The notes beneath the pieces are model-generated. The model searched no databases, was not told the origin of the DNA, and saw only the letters and a program-made list of their open reading frames with translations. Below are positions 27,649 through 36,907 of a stretch of 39,110 nt of DNA, in pieces; within the stretch, counting starts at the first letter, position 1, and the number at the start of each line of letters is the position of its first letter. Source of the stretch: Sphingomonadales bacterium (GTDB lineage Bacteria; Pseudomonadota; Alphaproteobacteria; Sphingomonadales; Sphingomonadaceae); assembly GCA_005773165.1 (NCBI GenBank), contig SXHP01000059.1, forward strand, positions 1 to 39,110, in the 5' to 3' direction. The position numbers were made by a program, and so were the translations under genes.

Positions 27649-27834
27649 TTAATCAGCCTTCGTCGATGACTTCAAACGCGGTGAGGCCACGGCCAAATCG
27701 CCTAGCCCGATTTCGATCGCGGCATTCAGATGACGAGCCACAGGGCCAGCTTTGCCCCCCGCTGCATCGATCAGCCCGAGCGCCATCTTCATCAGCAGCA
27801 AAGCGGTCTCGGGCACCTGGTTTGCACTTGTCAT
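27649..27834 (-). CDS. Small hypothetical protein
   Basis: 61-aa ORF MTSANQVPETALLLMKMALGLIDAAGGKAGPVARHLNAAIEIG; short, so low confidence. Confidence 0.4.
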   Translation of the reverse strand: MTSANQVPETALLLMKMALGLIDAAGGKAGPVARHLNAAIEIGLGDLAVASPRLKSSTKAD

Positions 27835-27889
27835 CTCGTCACCCCAAAGAAGCCGGCGACGCCCCTTGCAGGGCGTCGTCGCTTCGGAA

Positions 27890-28011
27890 CCGGGTGCTGA
27901 AAACCTAGGATAAGCTAGGCGCGAACGCCTTTAGCCGGGTGGCCTGGACATACGCGTCCGCCACCCGGTCGATCGAACCGGCTCTTATCCTACGGAGTTT
28001 TCAGGCCCCGG
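27890..28011. other. Long-stem, multibranched inverted repeat (candidate structured RNA, oriT or recombination site)
   Basis: Outer stem CCGGGTGCTGAAAAC-CTAGGATAAG / CTTATCCTAC-GGA-GTTTTCAGGCCCCGG encloses CTAGGCG-CGAA-CGCCTTTAG and CCGGGTGGC-CT-GGAC...GTCC-GCCACCCGG. A further hairpin GACGCCC-CTTGCA-GGGCGTC lies at 27858-27877. Confidence 0.7.
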
Positions 28012-28180
28012 CCGCGTCGCCGCAGCAGGTGCGTTCTACAACCTCCTTGCGAGGCTGAGCAACTCATTCGGCTTGCACATGCCGCAGACGTCGGTGTCGG
28101 GTCCGTTCACCAAAGCTGTTACATAAGGGCAGCGGGCAATTTGGCGGGCCCGCGACGCGGCGACCGGAGGCGGTTGGGAC

Positions 28181-28540
28181 TTGGGAATTTCAATCTTTCG
28201 ATTGCAGGTCAGCGAGGAGCTATTCGCAATGGCGATCGAGGCCATACGCTTCGAGTCAGTCAGAACCGGGCGGTTTCTGACATTATCCGAGGTCGTTCGG
28301 AGCGCGTGCGAGCGCATGGCGAGTACGTCGCTGCCGGATCATGTGCTCGAAGTTGCCGAAGCTATAGTGCTTTACGGCAAGGTGCCGATCACCCTTATAG
28401 TTCGCGAGCGTTGGCGGCGCGACTACGAGATGGCTCGCGATCTGGTCGCGCAGCGACTGGGCGCCGAACCGACCGCGCGCCAAATGCTTGCGATCACGGC
28501 GCGTGTGACAGTGGAGACGGGGCCGGGCGGCAAAGCCTGA
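28181..28540 (+). CDS. Small hypothetical protein (related to the product of 7911..8276)
   Basis: MGISIFRLQVSEELFAMAIEAIRFESVRTGRFLTLSEVVRSACERM; similar size and N-terminus to the other copy. Confidence 0.6.
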   Translation: MGISIFRLQVSEELFAMAIEAIRFESVRTGRFLTLSEVVRSACERMASTSLPDHVLEVAEAIVLYGKVPITLIVRERWRRDYEMARDLVAQRLGAEPTARQMLAITARVTVETGPGGKA

Positions 28541-28931
28541 TGAGGAAACCGTTGGGATCGCGCAGGAAAGCCACCCTGGCGCCGTTCGCTTCGTCATGCG
28601 GTGATCGGACCGGAAGGCCCCCGGATTGCGTCGCCAAGCCGTAGGTCTGCTCGATATCGGTGATCTCGATCGCCAGGACCACTTCGCTGCCCTGCGGGAT
28701 CGACGTCAGCGGCGCCTCCACGTCGGGAAGGTCGAGCTCCTCGATCGCCGACACGTCGGTAAAATGGAGAGCGTCCTTGCCGACGACCACCCGCGCCGAC
28801 GAGCCACCGTCGTCATGCTCGGACACGAAGCCGAACGCTTGCCGATAGAAAGCGAGCGTCTCGGCAAGATCGTCGACGTAGAGCTTGACCCAAGCGCGAG
28901 GTAGGGACCCCTCCGCTCCCGTGATGATCAT
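28494..28931 (-). CDS. VOC/glyoxalase-bleomycin resistance family protein
   Basis: WVKLYVDDLAETLAFYRQAFGF...VAFLRDPNGFLIRLCRP; VOC fold motifs. Confidence 0.85.
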   Translation of the reverse strand: MIITGAEGSLPRAWVKLYVDDLAETLAFYRQAFGFVSEHDDGGSSARVVVGKDALHFTDVSAIEELDLPDVEAPLTSIPQGSEVVLAIEITDIEQTYGLATQSGGLPVRSPHDEANGARVAFLRDPNGFLIRLCRPAPSPLSHAP

Positions 28932-28951
28932 CTGCGATCCCGTCCTATTCT

Positions 28952-29968
28952 TTACGTCGTCGGAAAGCGTCGGCCGAGTTCGTCGCAGGTCCTGGCCAAC
29001 TCGATCAACTTGAGACCCATGATCGCATCGTCGATGGAGACCGGCGGGGGCCCCCCTTTCGCGATGCAACCTTCGACGCCCATGTAGAATTCGCGATAGT
29101 CGCCCTTCTGGGTCGCGACGGCCTCCTCACGGCTGTCGCAACTCAGGGTGCCGAAGCTCAACGCGCTCTCCTGGTGCAGCCCCGGCGCCCCGCCGTCCTT
29201 GAGCCATTGCTCCTGCGGGTCGAGGTCGCGCTTAACGAAGGCTCCGAGCGTCCCACGGACCGCGAACCGCGGGCGCGCCGCGGCGGCGAGCAGGCTTGCC
29301 GAAAGGATCACGCGCCGATTGTCGTAGGCGAGGGTGAGTTCGAAATAGTCGTCCGCCCTCGCGCCAGGCCGCTGCGTGGCGATGTCGGCGCTGATCTCAT
29401 CCGGCACGCCGAACAGGACCAGCGCCTGATCGATCAGGTGCGGCCCGAGGTCCGCCAGTAATCCCGATCCCGGCCGGTCATCTTCACGCCAAGTCAGCTT
29501 CACCTCGGGCCGGAAGCGATCCCAGCGCGCCTCGTAGAGCGCTACATCGCCGAGCGTGCCTTCGTCGATCAGCCGCTTTACGGTGAGGAAGTCGCCGTCC
29601 CAGCGCCGGTTGAGGAACGGGCAGAGCATCAGGCCGCGCTCGGTGGCCAGGGTTGCCAAGGTCGCGGCTTCAGCCGACGTGGTCGTGAGCGGCTTGTCGA
29701 CGACGACGTGCTTGCCGGCGAGCAGGGCGGCCTGCGCCAGCGGGAAGTGCGTCTCGTTGGGCGTCGAAATGACGACCAGATCGATGCTGTGGTCGGCGAT
29801 CAGCTGCTGAGCATCGGTGACCTGGACCTGCGGATACGCCGAGCAGACCTCGGCCGCGCGCGACGTGGCGACCGCCGCCAACTCGAGCCCGTCCACCGCG
29901 GAGATGAGCGGGGCATGGAACACGCGTCCGCCGAGGCCGTAGCCGACCAGTCCTGCCCGGATCTTCAT
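28952..29968 (-). CDS. Gfo/Idh/MocA family oxidoreductase
   Basis: IRAGLVGYGLGGRVFHAPLISAVDGLELAAV; DLVVISTPNETHFPLAQAALLAGKHVVVDKPLTTTSAEA. Confidence 0.95.
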   Translation of the reverse strand: MKIRAGLVGYGLGGRVFHAPLISAVDGLELAAVATSRAAEVCSAYPQVQVTDAQQLIADHSIDLVVISTPNETHFPLAQAALLAGKHVVVDKPLTTTSAEAATLATLATERGLMLCPFLNRRWDGDFLTVKRLIDEGTLGDVALYEARWDRFRPEVKLTWREDDRPGSGLLADLGPHLIDQALVLFGVPDEISADIATQRPGARADDYFELTLAYDNRRVILSASLLAAAARPRFAVRGTLGAFVKRDLDPQEQWLKDGGAPGLHQESALSFGTLSCDSREEAVATQKGDYREFYMGVEGCIAKGGPPPVSIDDAIMGLKLIELARTCDELGRRFPTT

Positions 29969-30005
29969 GACGTGCAGCCATTCGATCGGCCGCCGGTTGC
30001 CTCGA

Positions 30006-31028
30006 TCAAAGACGCTCGGAGATCGGCACCGAGTCGGGCTGGGTCTCGAGTAGATGCTCGATAAAGCGCTTTGCGACGCTGCGCATCGGCCGGTTGGCGG
30101 TCGTGAAGATCGAGGTCTCGTACTCGAGCACGGGATCGAGCGGGATGAAGCGCAGGTCGAAGCGCGAGTCTAGGATGACCGGGAAGGGGTTGACCACGGC
30201 GACGCCCTGCCCGGAGCTCACATATTCCATCGCCGTGATCGTGTCCGAGGTCTCCATGACGATGTTGGGCGGGCTGCCCGATCGCCACAGCACCCGGTCG
30301 AGGACGGCACGCAGCGGATTGCGCTGGACGAGCGCCACCATCGGTTCGCTGCCGAACTCGGCGGACCCGATCACGGTCTTCGTTGCCCAGCGATGGTCCG
30401 GTCGGACCGCCACCACAAGGCTGGACCGCCGGAAGGCCCGGGCGTCGACTCCGAAGTCCCCTTGCGGCACCTCCGCGATGCCGACGTCGACCACGCCGGT
30501 CGCCACCGTCCTGATCACGTCCATCGACGACTGGATGTCGATCGTGACGCGCACGTCCGGGTAGCGGGCCCGGAACGAGGTCACAGTCTCGGGCAACCAG
30601 CAGTGCGCCAATGTCGGAGCCGTCACGATGCCGAGCCGCTCCTCGCTGTCGTCGAGCCAGCGCAGGTCCTGCAGGTCCGCGAGCGCGGAGAACACCTTCG
30701 CCGATGCCTCGTAGAGCTGCAGCGCCTCCGTCGTCGGCACGACCTGCACGCCGTCTCGCCGGAACAAGCTTCGGGCCGACTTCTCCTCGATCTGCGAGAT
30801 CGTCCGGCTGACCGCCGGCTGCGACACGCCAAGACTGCGCGCCGCAGACGAGATGCCGCCCTGCTCGATGACCGCCCGGAAGACCTCCAGGTCGCGCAGG
30901 CTCGCCCAGCTTCCCGACCAGGAAGAGCGGTGCGTTCGTTCGGACGCGGGCTGCGCATTGGGGTCGTCGACCATAGGGGTGGTATAACGGACTGCGTCCC
31001 TCGCGGGATAGTCCGCGCGTATCGTCAC
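30006..31028 (-). CDS. LysR family transcriptional regulator
   Basis: LRDLEVFRAVIEQGGISSAARSLGVSQPAVSRTISQIEEKSARSLFRRDG LysR HTH; effector-binding domain follows. Start GTG 31028 (GTGA overlap) or ATG 30974. Confidence 0.93.
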   Translation of the reverse strand: MTIRADYPARDAVRYTTPMVDDPNAQPASERTHRSSWSGSWASLRDLEVFRAVIEQGGISSAARSLGVSQPAVSRTISQIEEKSARSLFRRDGVQVVPTTEALQLYEASAKVFSALADLQDLRWLDDSEERLGIVTAPTLAHCWLPETVTSFRARYPDVRVTIDIQSSMDVIRTVATGVVDVGIAEVPQGDFGVDARAFRRSSLVVAVRPDHRWATKTVIGSAEFGSEPMVALVQRNPLRAVLDRVLWRSGSPPNIVMETSDTITAMEYVSSGQGVAVVNPFPVILDSRFDLRFIPLDPVLEYETSIFTTANRPMRSVAKRFIEHLLETQPDSVPISERL

Positions 31029-32377
31029 CCACGGCCCGCCGCCGACCCGTTGGTCGGCCGCTTCTCCGCGACCAGGGCCGCGACGACGTTATCGACCTCG
31101 CCGAGATAGTTCTCGGGCGCGAGCAGTGCCTTGACGTCGATGCCGGCGAGCTGAGGGCGTGAGGCGAGAACCTGTTCGAACGAGACGCCGTCGCGCAGAC
31201 ACTCCGCGGACGCCTCGCGCAGCAGATGGTGCGCCTCGCCGCGGCCCCGCGTGCGCGCCACCTCCATCATCACTGCCTCGCTTTGCATCATGCCGCCGGT
31301 GATGAGCGCGTTGCGGTGCATGGCATCCGCGTCCACCTCGATCTGTTCGAGCAGGCCGTCGAGGGCGGTCACGCACGACGCGACCAGCACTCCGAACTCG
31401 GGAAGGAAATAGTCGGAGACGTTGGTCGACACCGCATCGCCCTCATCGTCGCGCACCATGCAGTCCAGCGCCAGCGACACGCGCGAGCGCGCGAGCCGCG
31501 CCAGCCCCGCAGTCTTCTGCGCCTCGGCCGGATTGCGCTTCTGCGCCATGGTCGAGCTGCCCACCCGTCCGGCGTGGTGATCCTCATACACCTCGCCGAT
31601 CTCGGTGCGCTGCAGGAAGATCAGGTTGTCGGCGATCCGCTCGCATCCAGCGGCGAGCATGCCCAAGGCGCCGACCACTTCGGCCTGACGGTCAAAGTCA
31701 CCGCGGCCCCCCAGCCGCGGCGCCGTCAGGCCCAACCTGATGGCGAGTGCCGACTCGACCTCGCGCCCGCGACCGTCCATGCCGGCATAGGTGCCGGCAC
31801 CGCCGCCCGCCCGCGCGACGAACGCATGGTCGAAGAGTCCATACAGCCGCTCGACGTTGCGCCTCATTTCGTCGAGCCAGCCAGCGAGCTTGTAGCCCCA
31901 GCTGATCGGCAGCGCGTGCTGACCATGGGTACGTCCCGCCTGAACCGTGCTGGCGTATCTGGAGGCGTCGCGCGCGAGCCGATCGTTGATCGAACTCAGG
32001 CGGCCCAGAATGAGCTCGACGGTGGCCTTGAGCTGGAGCGCCTGCGTCGTGTCGAAGATGTTCTGCGTCGTTGCCCCCCAGTGCAGCCAGCCGCCGGCAC
32101 CTTCGGGGCACATGTCCTCGAATAGCTTCAGGAACGGCACGAACGGATGCTGCGCCACGCCGACCCGCTCGGCCAGATCGTCGAGGTCGAAGGCGTCGAC
32201 ATCGGCGCTGGCGGCGATGCCTTCGGCCGCGCTCTGCGGGATAACGCCGAGCTTGGCCTGAACCTCCGCAAGCGCGACCTCCACCTCAAGCCAGCGACCG
32301 AGCGTCGCGCGCTCGTCCCAGATCGCGACAGCCGCCGGGTCGAACCAATGCTTATTGTAGAAGGTTATGTTCATCAC
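31025..32377 (-). CDS. Aspartase/fumarase-superfamily lyase (adenylosuccinate lyase / 3-carboxy-cis,cis-muconate cycloisomerase-like)
   Basis: HWGATTQNIFDTTQALQLK, AGRTHGQHALPISWGYK and the signature GSSTMAQKRNPAEAQ. Substrate cannot be assigned. Confidence 0.85.
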   Translation of the reverse strand: MMNITFYNKHWFDPAAVAIWDERATLGRWLEVEVALAEVQAKLGVIPQSAAEGIAASADVDAFDLDDLAERVGVAQHPFVPFLKLFEDMCPEGAGGWLHWGATTQNIFDTTQALQLKATVELILGRLSSINDRLARDASRYASTVQAGRTHGQHALPISWGYKLAGWLDEMRRNVERLYGLFDHAFVARAGGGAGTYAGMDGRGREVESALAIRLGLTAPRLGGRGDFDRQAEVVGALGMLAAGCERIADNLIFLQRTEIGEVYEDHHAGRVGSSTMAQKRNPAEAQKTAGLARLARSRVSLALDCMVRDDEGDAVSTNVSDYFLPEFGVLVASCVTALDGLLEQIEVDADAMHRNALITGGMMQSEAVMMEVARTRGRGEAHHLLREASAECLRDGVSFEQVLASRPQLAGIDVKALLAPENYLGEVDNVVAALVAEKRPTNGSAAGRG

Positions 32378-32787
32378 TGGAGTCCTTTGACTGGTCGAAG
32401 GTCATGCGGTCGTCGTTGTGACGATCGCCAGGCCGAAGCCAGGACGTTGTTGGCGGAATGCCCGGCGAATTGGCGCGCGGGAGGACGCTCGACGCCAGTA
32501 GAGTTGGCGGCGCAATCCTCGAAAGCGACTCCTGCCTCGATCTTCCGGCGCGAGCTGGATTAGCAAATCGACTGGCAGCCGCTTCCCGCACCTCCGTCCG
32601 GGTAAACCCGTGTCCCGTCCCTACACCATCCCGCCCACGGCAGAGCGCCGGTTCTTCCACGTTGCCCATCCCCTCTCCTGCGCTACGCTTATTCATAATG
32701 TCCATGCTATACAACCAATAACACGAGACTTGACTCGATCCGGCCGTGCGGACAAGAAGCGGGCAAACAAGACGTAGGAGAGGGGTT

Positions 32788-35787
32788 ATGAGAGCAGGTT
32801 TCAAAGCCATGTGTTTGGCGGGCGTCATGAGCGGCGCGGTGTCGAGCGGAGCGGCGTGGGCGCAGGTCACGGAGCCCGCTCCGGAGACTGCCGCTGCGGC
32901 GGCGGCGGAGCCTTCCGAGCCGGCAGCGGCTGCTTCTGACATCGTCGTGACCGGCAGCCGCCTCACCACGGGCTTTACCGCCCCTACGCCGGTCACGGTG
33001 GCCTCGGCCGACGACCTCAAGGCCGCCTCGCCCAACAATCTCGCTGACGGTCTGGCGCAGTTGCCGCAATTCACGAGCAGCAACCGAACCGCCGTGGGCG
33101 TACCCTCGGTCGCCATCGGTACGACCGGTCAGAACCTCCTCAACCTGCGGGGGCTCGGCTTCAACCGCAACCTGGTGCTGCTCGACGGGCAGCGCATCGT
33201 CTCAACGAACCAGATCGGGTCGGTCGACGCGAACGTCCTCCCGCAGGGCATCGTCCGGCGCGTCGAGACGGTCACCGGCGGCGCATCGGCGGCCTATGGC
33301 TCGGACGCCATCTCGGGCGTCGTCAACTTCATCCTCGACCGCACGGTCGCGGGGCTGAAGGCCGAGGCCAATGCCGGCATTTCGACTTATGGCGACTTGC
33401 CGACCTATCTGGGTTCGCTGAGCTTCGGCAAGTCGTTCATGGAGGGCCGGCTGAACGTCGTCGTGAGCGGCGAATATTTCAACCAGGACGGTCTCGACGG
33501 CGATCGGCCGACGGGTCGCGACTGGTATGATCGCCCTGTCGGCCGCATCGCCAACCCGAACTTCAGCGCGACGATCAACCCTGCGACCGGGCTCCCGGTC
33601 AATGGTCCCCGCTTCCTGCTGGCCAACGACATTCGCGCTTCGGTCGGAGCTCCTGGCGGCGTCATAGTCGACGGGAGCGGCGTGCTGAGGACCGGGCCGC
33701 TCGCCTTCACCCGCTTTCTCCCAGGCGGCGCGACCACGCGCTACGACACCGGTTCGCTATTCGGCTCCGCGTTCCAATCAGGCGGCGATGGCGGCAAGGT
33801 CAACGTCTCGCTCGTTCCGAACCAGGAGCGCTACAACGTCTTCGCCGGGATCAATTACGAGTTCTCCGACGCGCTGTCGTTCCACGCCGATGTCATTCAC
33901 GCGCGCACCCACACCCTCCAGCGCGCCTTCACCGAACCCGAGACCGCGGCCGCGCGCTTCACCATCTTCCGCGATAACTTCTTCCTGCCCGCCGCCGTGC
34001 GTGCGCAGATGGTCGCGCTCAACCTCCAGTCGATCGGGGTCGGACGTTATGAGACCGATTTCCCGCTCGTCGAGTTGGAATATGACACCAAGCTCTATCG
34101 CGGCAGCTTCGGCTTCGATGGGAAGCTGGGCGGCCGGTGGAACTGGGACGCCAATTACAGCTACGGTCGCACGGACCAGCGTGCGACCGAGGGTAACAAC
34201 CCGATCAGCCGCAACCTCTACTCCGCCGCCGACGTCGTCGCCGACGCGAACGGCAACCCGGTCTGCCGCATCCGGACCCAACCGGTCCCGGCCGGGCTCG
34301 ATCCGGTGTTCGTCGCTCAGGATGCGGCCTGCGTGCCGCTCAACATCTTCGGCGAAGGCGCGCCGAGCGCGGCGGCCGTCGACTACGTCCTTGGCGATAC
34401 CTTCAAGGACCTGCGCCAGACCCAGCACAATGTCGCGGTCAACCTTCGCGGCGATCTCGGCGATTCGCTCAAGTTCTCCGCGACGCCGATCTCGCTCGCC
34501 TTCGGGGCGGAGTACCGGCAGGACAAGGCGAGCCAGACGGTCGACGACCTCTCGCTCCTGACCAATAACTTCGCCGGCCTGCGCGGCGCGCCCGCTGGCC
34601 AGAACAACCGTCAGGGCGCTTATCGGTTCTTCAATCCCCAGCCCTTCAACGGCAAGATCGAAGTCAAGGAAGCGTATGCGGAGATCGGCATACCGCTGGT
34701 CGAGGACAGCTTCTTCAGCCTGCTCGACGTCAACGCGGCGGTTCGCTACGCCGACTACAAGACGAGCGGGCTGTCACGCGCGATCGTCAATGGGGCGCTG
34801 ACCCCGCCGACCCAGGCGAGCAGCAACTTCAACGCGACGACCTGGAAGATCGGAGGCAATTTCGCGCCGATCGAGGACGTGCGGTTCCGCATCACGCGGT
34901 CGCGGGACATCCGGTCGCCCAACATCCTCGACCTCTATAATGGCAGCCAATTCTCGAGCAGCACGGCCACCTATGTCGCACCGCCGAACACCGTCGCGAC
35001 GACCGGACCCATCTTCCAGCTGACGATCGGCAACCCCAATCTGACGCCGGAAAAGGCCGACACGCTGACCTTCGGCGCGGTGCTCAAGCCGCGCTTCCTG
35101 CCCGGCTTCCAGGCCTCGGTCGACTTCTACGATATCAAGCTGAAGAACGCGATCGGCAGCCTTGCGGCTCAGCAGCAGATCAATCTGTGCGCTTCGGGCA
35201 ACCAGACCTTTTGCGCCTTGCAAAGCTTCGCGAACGGCGTGCTGACGGTGCTGACGCCGCCCCAGAACCTGAACGTCCAGCGCGTGCAGGGATATGACAT
35301 CGAAGCGCAGTACAACGTCGACACCGATGCGGGCCGGTTTGGCCTGCGAGGCTTCCTCAACATCAATACCAAGGACTTCATTCAGCCCGCCGTCGGCGCC
35401 CGCATCAACCTGCGCGGCGGCGGCGCGCAGACCACCTACCTTTGGCAGCTCAACCCGAAATGGCGCGCGACGGTCCAGTTCAATTATGAGGGGGAGACCT
35501 TCGGGCTGTTCGTCCAGGAGCGCTTCATCTCCAAGTCGAATATCGATGCCAACTTCGTCGAAGGCATCGATATCAACGAGAACGACATCCCGGCGATCGC
35601 CTATACCGACGTCACGGGCACGGCGAAGGTGAAGGGGCTCGGCGAGTTCTTCCTGACCATCACCAACCTGCTCGATACCGACCCGCCGGTTTCACCGCTC
35701 CCGACGACGACCTTCTCCGTCCCGTATGCCAGCACCTACGACGCCGTCGGTCGCACCTTCACCGTGGGCCTTCGGGTCAGGATGTGA
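32788..35787 (+). CDS. TonB-dependent outer-membrane receptor
   Basis: Signal peptide; plug motifs DIVVTGSRLTTGFTAPTPVTVASADDL, NLRGLGFNRNLVLLDGQRI, VETVTGGASAAYGSDAISGVVNFILD; long beta-barrel. Start ATG 32788 after AGGAGAGG. Confidence 0.95.
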   Translation: MRAGFKAMCLAGVMSGAVSSGAAWAQVTEPAPETAAAAAAEPSEPAAAASDIVVTGSRLTTGFTAPTPVTVASADDLKAASPNNLADGLAQLPQFTSSNRTAVGVPSVAIGTTGQNLLNLRGLGFNRNLVLLDGQRIVSTNQIGSVDANVLPQGIVRRVETVTGGASAAYGSDAISGVVNFILDRTVAGLKAEANAGISTYGDLPTYLGSLSFGKSFMEGRLNVVVSGEYFNQDGLDGDRPTGRDWYDRPVGRIANPNFSATINPATGLPVNGPRFLLANDIRASVGAPGGVIVDGSGVLRTGPLAFTRFLPGGATTRYDTGSLFGSAFQSGGDGGKVNVSLVPNQERYNVFAGINYEFSDALSFHADVIHARTHTLQRAFTEPETAAARFTIFRDNFFLPAAVRAQMVALNLQSIGVGRYETDFPLVELEYDTKLYRGSFGFDGKLGGRWNWDANYSYGRTDQRATEGNNPISRNLYSAADVVADANGNPVCRIRTQPVPAGLDPVFVAQDAACVPLNIFGEGAPSAAAVDYVLGDTFKDLRQTQHNVAVNLRGDLGDSLKFSATPISLAFGAEYRQDKASQTVDDLSLLTNNFAGLRGAPAGQNNRQGAYRFFNPQPFNGKIEVKEAYAEIGIPLVEDSFFSLLDVNAAVRYADYKTSGLSRAIVNGALTPPTQASSNFNATTWKIGGNFAPIEDVRFRITRSRDIRSPNILDLYNGSQFSSSTATYVAPPNTVATTGPIFQLTIGNPNLTPEKADTLTFGAVLKPRFLPGFQASVDFYDIKLKNAIGSLAAQQQINLCASGNQTFCALQSFANGVLTVLTPPQNLNVQRVQGYDIEAQYNVDTDAGRFGLRGFLNINTKDFIQPAVGARINLRGGGAQTTYLWQLNPKWRATVQFNYEGETFGLFVQERFISKSNIDANFVEGIDINENDIPAIAYTDVTGTAKVKGLGEFFLTITNLLDTDPPVSPLPTTTFSVPYASTYDAVGRTFTVGLRVRM

Positions 35788-35854
35788 GCTTCGAAAGGCG
35801 TCGTGGCCCCGCCGCACCCAAGTCCGCTGTGGCGAGCGTGATCGCATAAGGGGG

Positions 35855-35882
35855 ATCGGCCCGCCCGAAAGGGCGGGCCGAT
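35855..35882 (+). terminator. Strong hairpin after the TonB receptor gene (ATCGGCCCGCCC-GAAA-GGGCGGGCCGAT)
   Basis: Perfect 12-bp stem with GAAA tetraloop; no long T-tract follows, so intrinsic termination is likely but unproven. Confidence 0.6.
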
Positions 35883-35962
35883 TGATGTGAGCCGCCCTCC
35901 CACGTCGTAGTTTCAGGCACCGGCACAACAAGACTGAGAAGCCAAATCGTGAGATCGTCGGC

Positions 35963-36907
35963 ATGAGCGGTTTGGAGCAGATTGAAGCGAAGCTCGGCTC
36001 AGGACCTGATCGCGCCCGCGCGATCGTGGCGGAGATCTACGGTCCGGGCGCCCATTTCGCGGTGGCGGACGCGTCCGGTGTCCGGCTCGATTCCGTCTGG
36101 GAGGTTAATGCGGCCGAGCAGCCGACCTTCACGGGCGCGCTGCAGGCCTTCGCCGCGCGGACGAAGACCAGCTTGGCGCAATGCCCCCTTGCGATCTGCG
36201 CCGCGGGAGCGGTCAAGCCGGACGTCATCCGCATCACCAACGGCAGCTGGTTCGTATCGCGGGCGGGGCTGTGCGCGGTGACCGGCGGCGAGGTGCTCCT
36301 GCTCAACGACGTCGCCGCGATGGCCTGGGCCACCGCCGATGCGCCGCGGCACGCCTGCAAGCCGATCGGAGCGGGTCTCGCGGCGTCCGGCGGCCGGCCG
36401 CAGGTCATCCTCTGGGTCGGCAGCGGCGTTGGCGCCGCGGCCCTCGTGCGCGACGGCGATCGCGTGGCGCGGGTCATCGATACCGAGGCCGGGCACGTTT
36501 CGTTCGCGGCGGCGACGCCGGAAGAGTGGGCGGTGTCGGAGCAGTTGCGCAGGATACACGGGCACTGCTCGGCGGAGCGGATCATCGGTCTTTCGGTCCC
36601 GACATCGACCCGCATCGAGCTGCCGGCCGGAATCGTGATCGCCGATCTGCAGCTGGGCGCGCTCGCGTCTCTAGCGGGCGATCTCGTGCTCGCCTACGCC
36701 GCCTGGGGCGGCCTCTTCCTGGCGGGACCGGTTGCCGAACGGCTATCGGACGGCAGCCGCGCTGCTCGGTTCCGGGCCCGGTTCGCGGCCAAGGGCCGGA
36801 TGCGCAAGCTGCTCGACACTACGCCGATCTGGCTGCTGTCGGAACGCTATCTCGCGCTGCGCGGCGCGCTCGCCGCGCTTCGCGCACAGCAGTCGAGTGC
36901 CGCGTGA
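35963..36907 (+). CDS. glk: Glucokinase (Glk family) homolog with degenerate phosphate-1 motif
   Basis: ITNGSWFVS, LLLNDVAAMAWA, WVGSGVGAAALV, DTEAGHVSFAA and GHCSAERIIG match Glk landmarks. Confidence 0.8.
   Translation: MSGLEQIEAKLGSGPDRARAIVAEIYGPGAHFAVADASGVRLDSVWEVNAAEQPTFTGALQAFAARTKTSLAQCPLAICAAGAVKPDVIRITNGSWFVSRAGLCAVTGGEVLLLNDVAAMAWATADAPRHACKPIGAGLAASGGRPQVILWVGSGVGAAALVRDGDRVARVIDTEAGHVSFAAATPEEWAVSEQLRRIHGHCSAERIIGLSVPTSTRIELPAGIVIADLQLGALASLAGDLVLAYAAWGGLFLAGPVAERLSDGSRAARFRARFAAKGRMRKLLDTTPIWLLSERYLALRGALAALRAQQSSAA

Noticed and set aside
27960-27990. tRNA T-loop-like CCGGTTCGATCGACCGG on the minus strand in the boundary inverted repeat
   Set aside because: Stem and loop register do not fit a T-arm (G53-C61 pairing fails), and there is no cloverleaf or acceptor stem.
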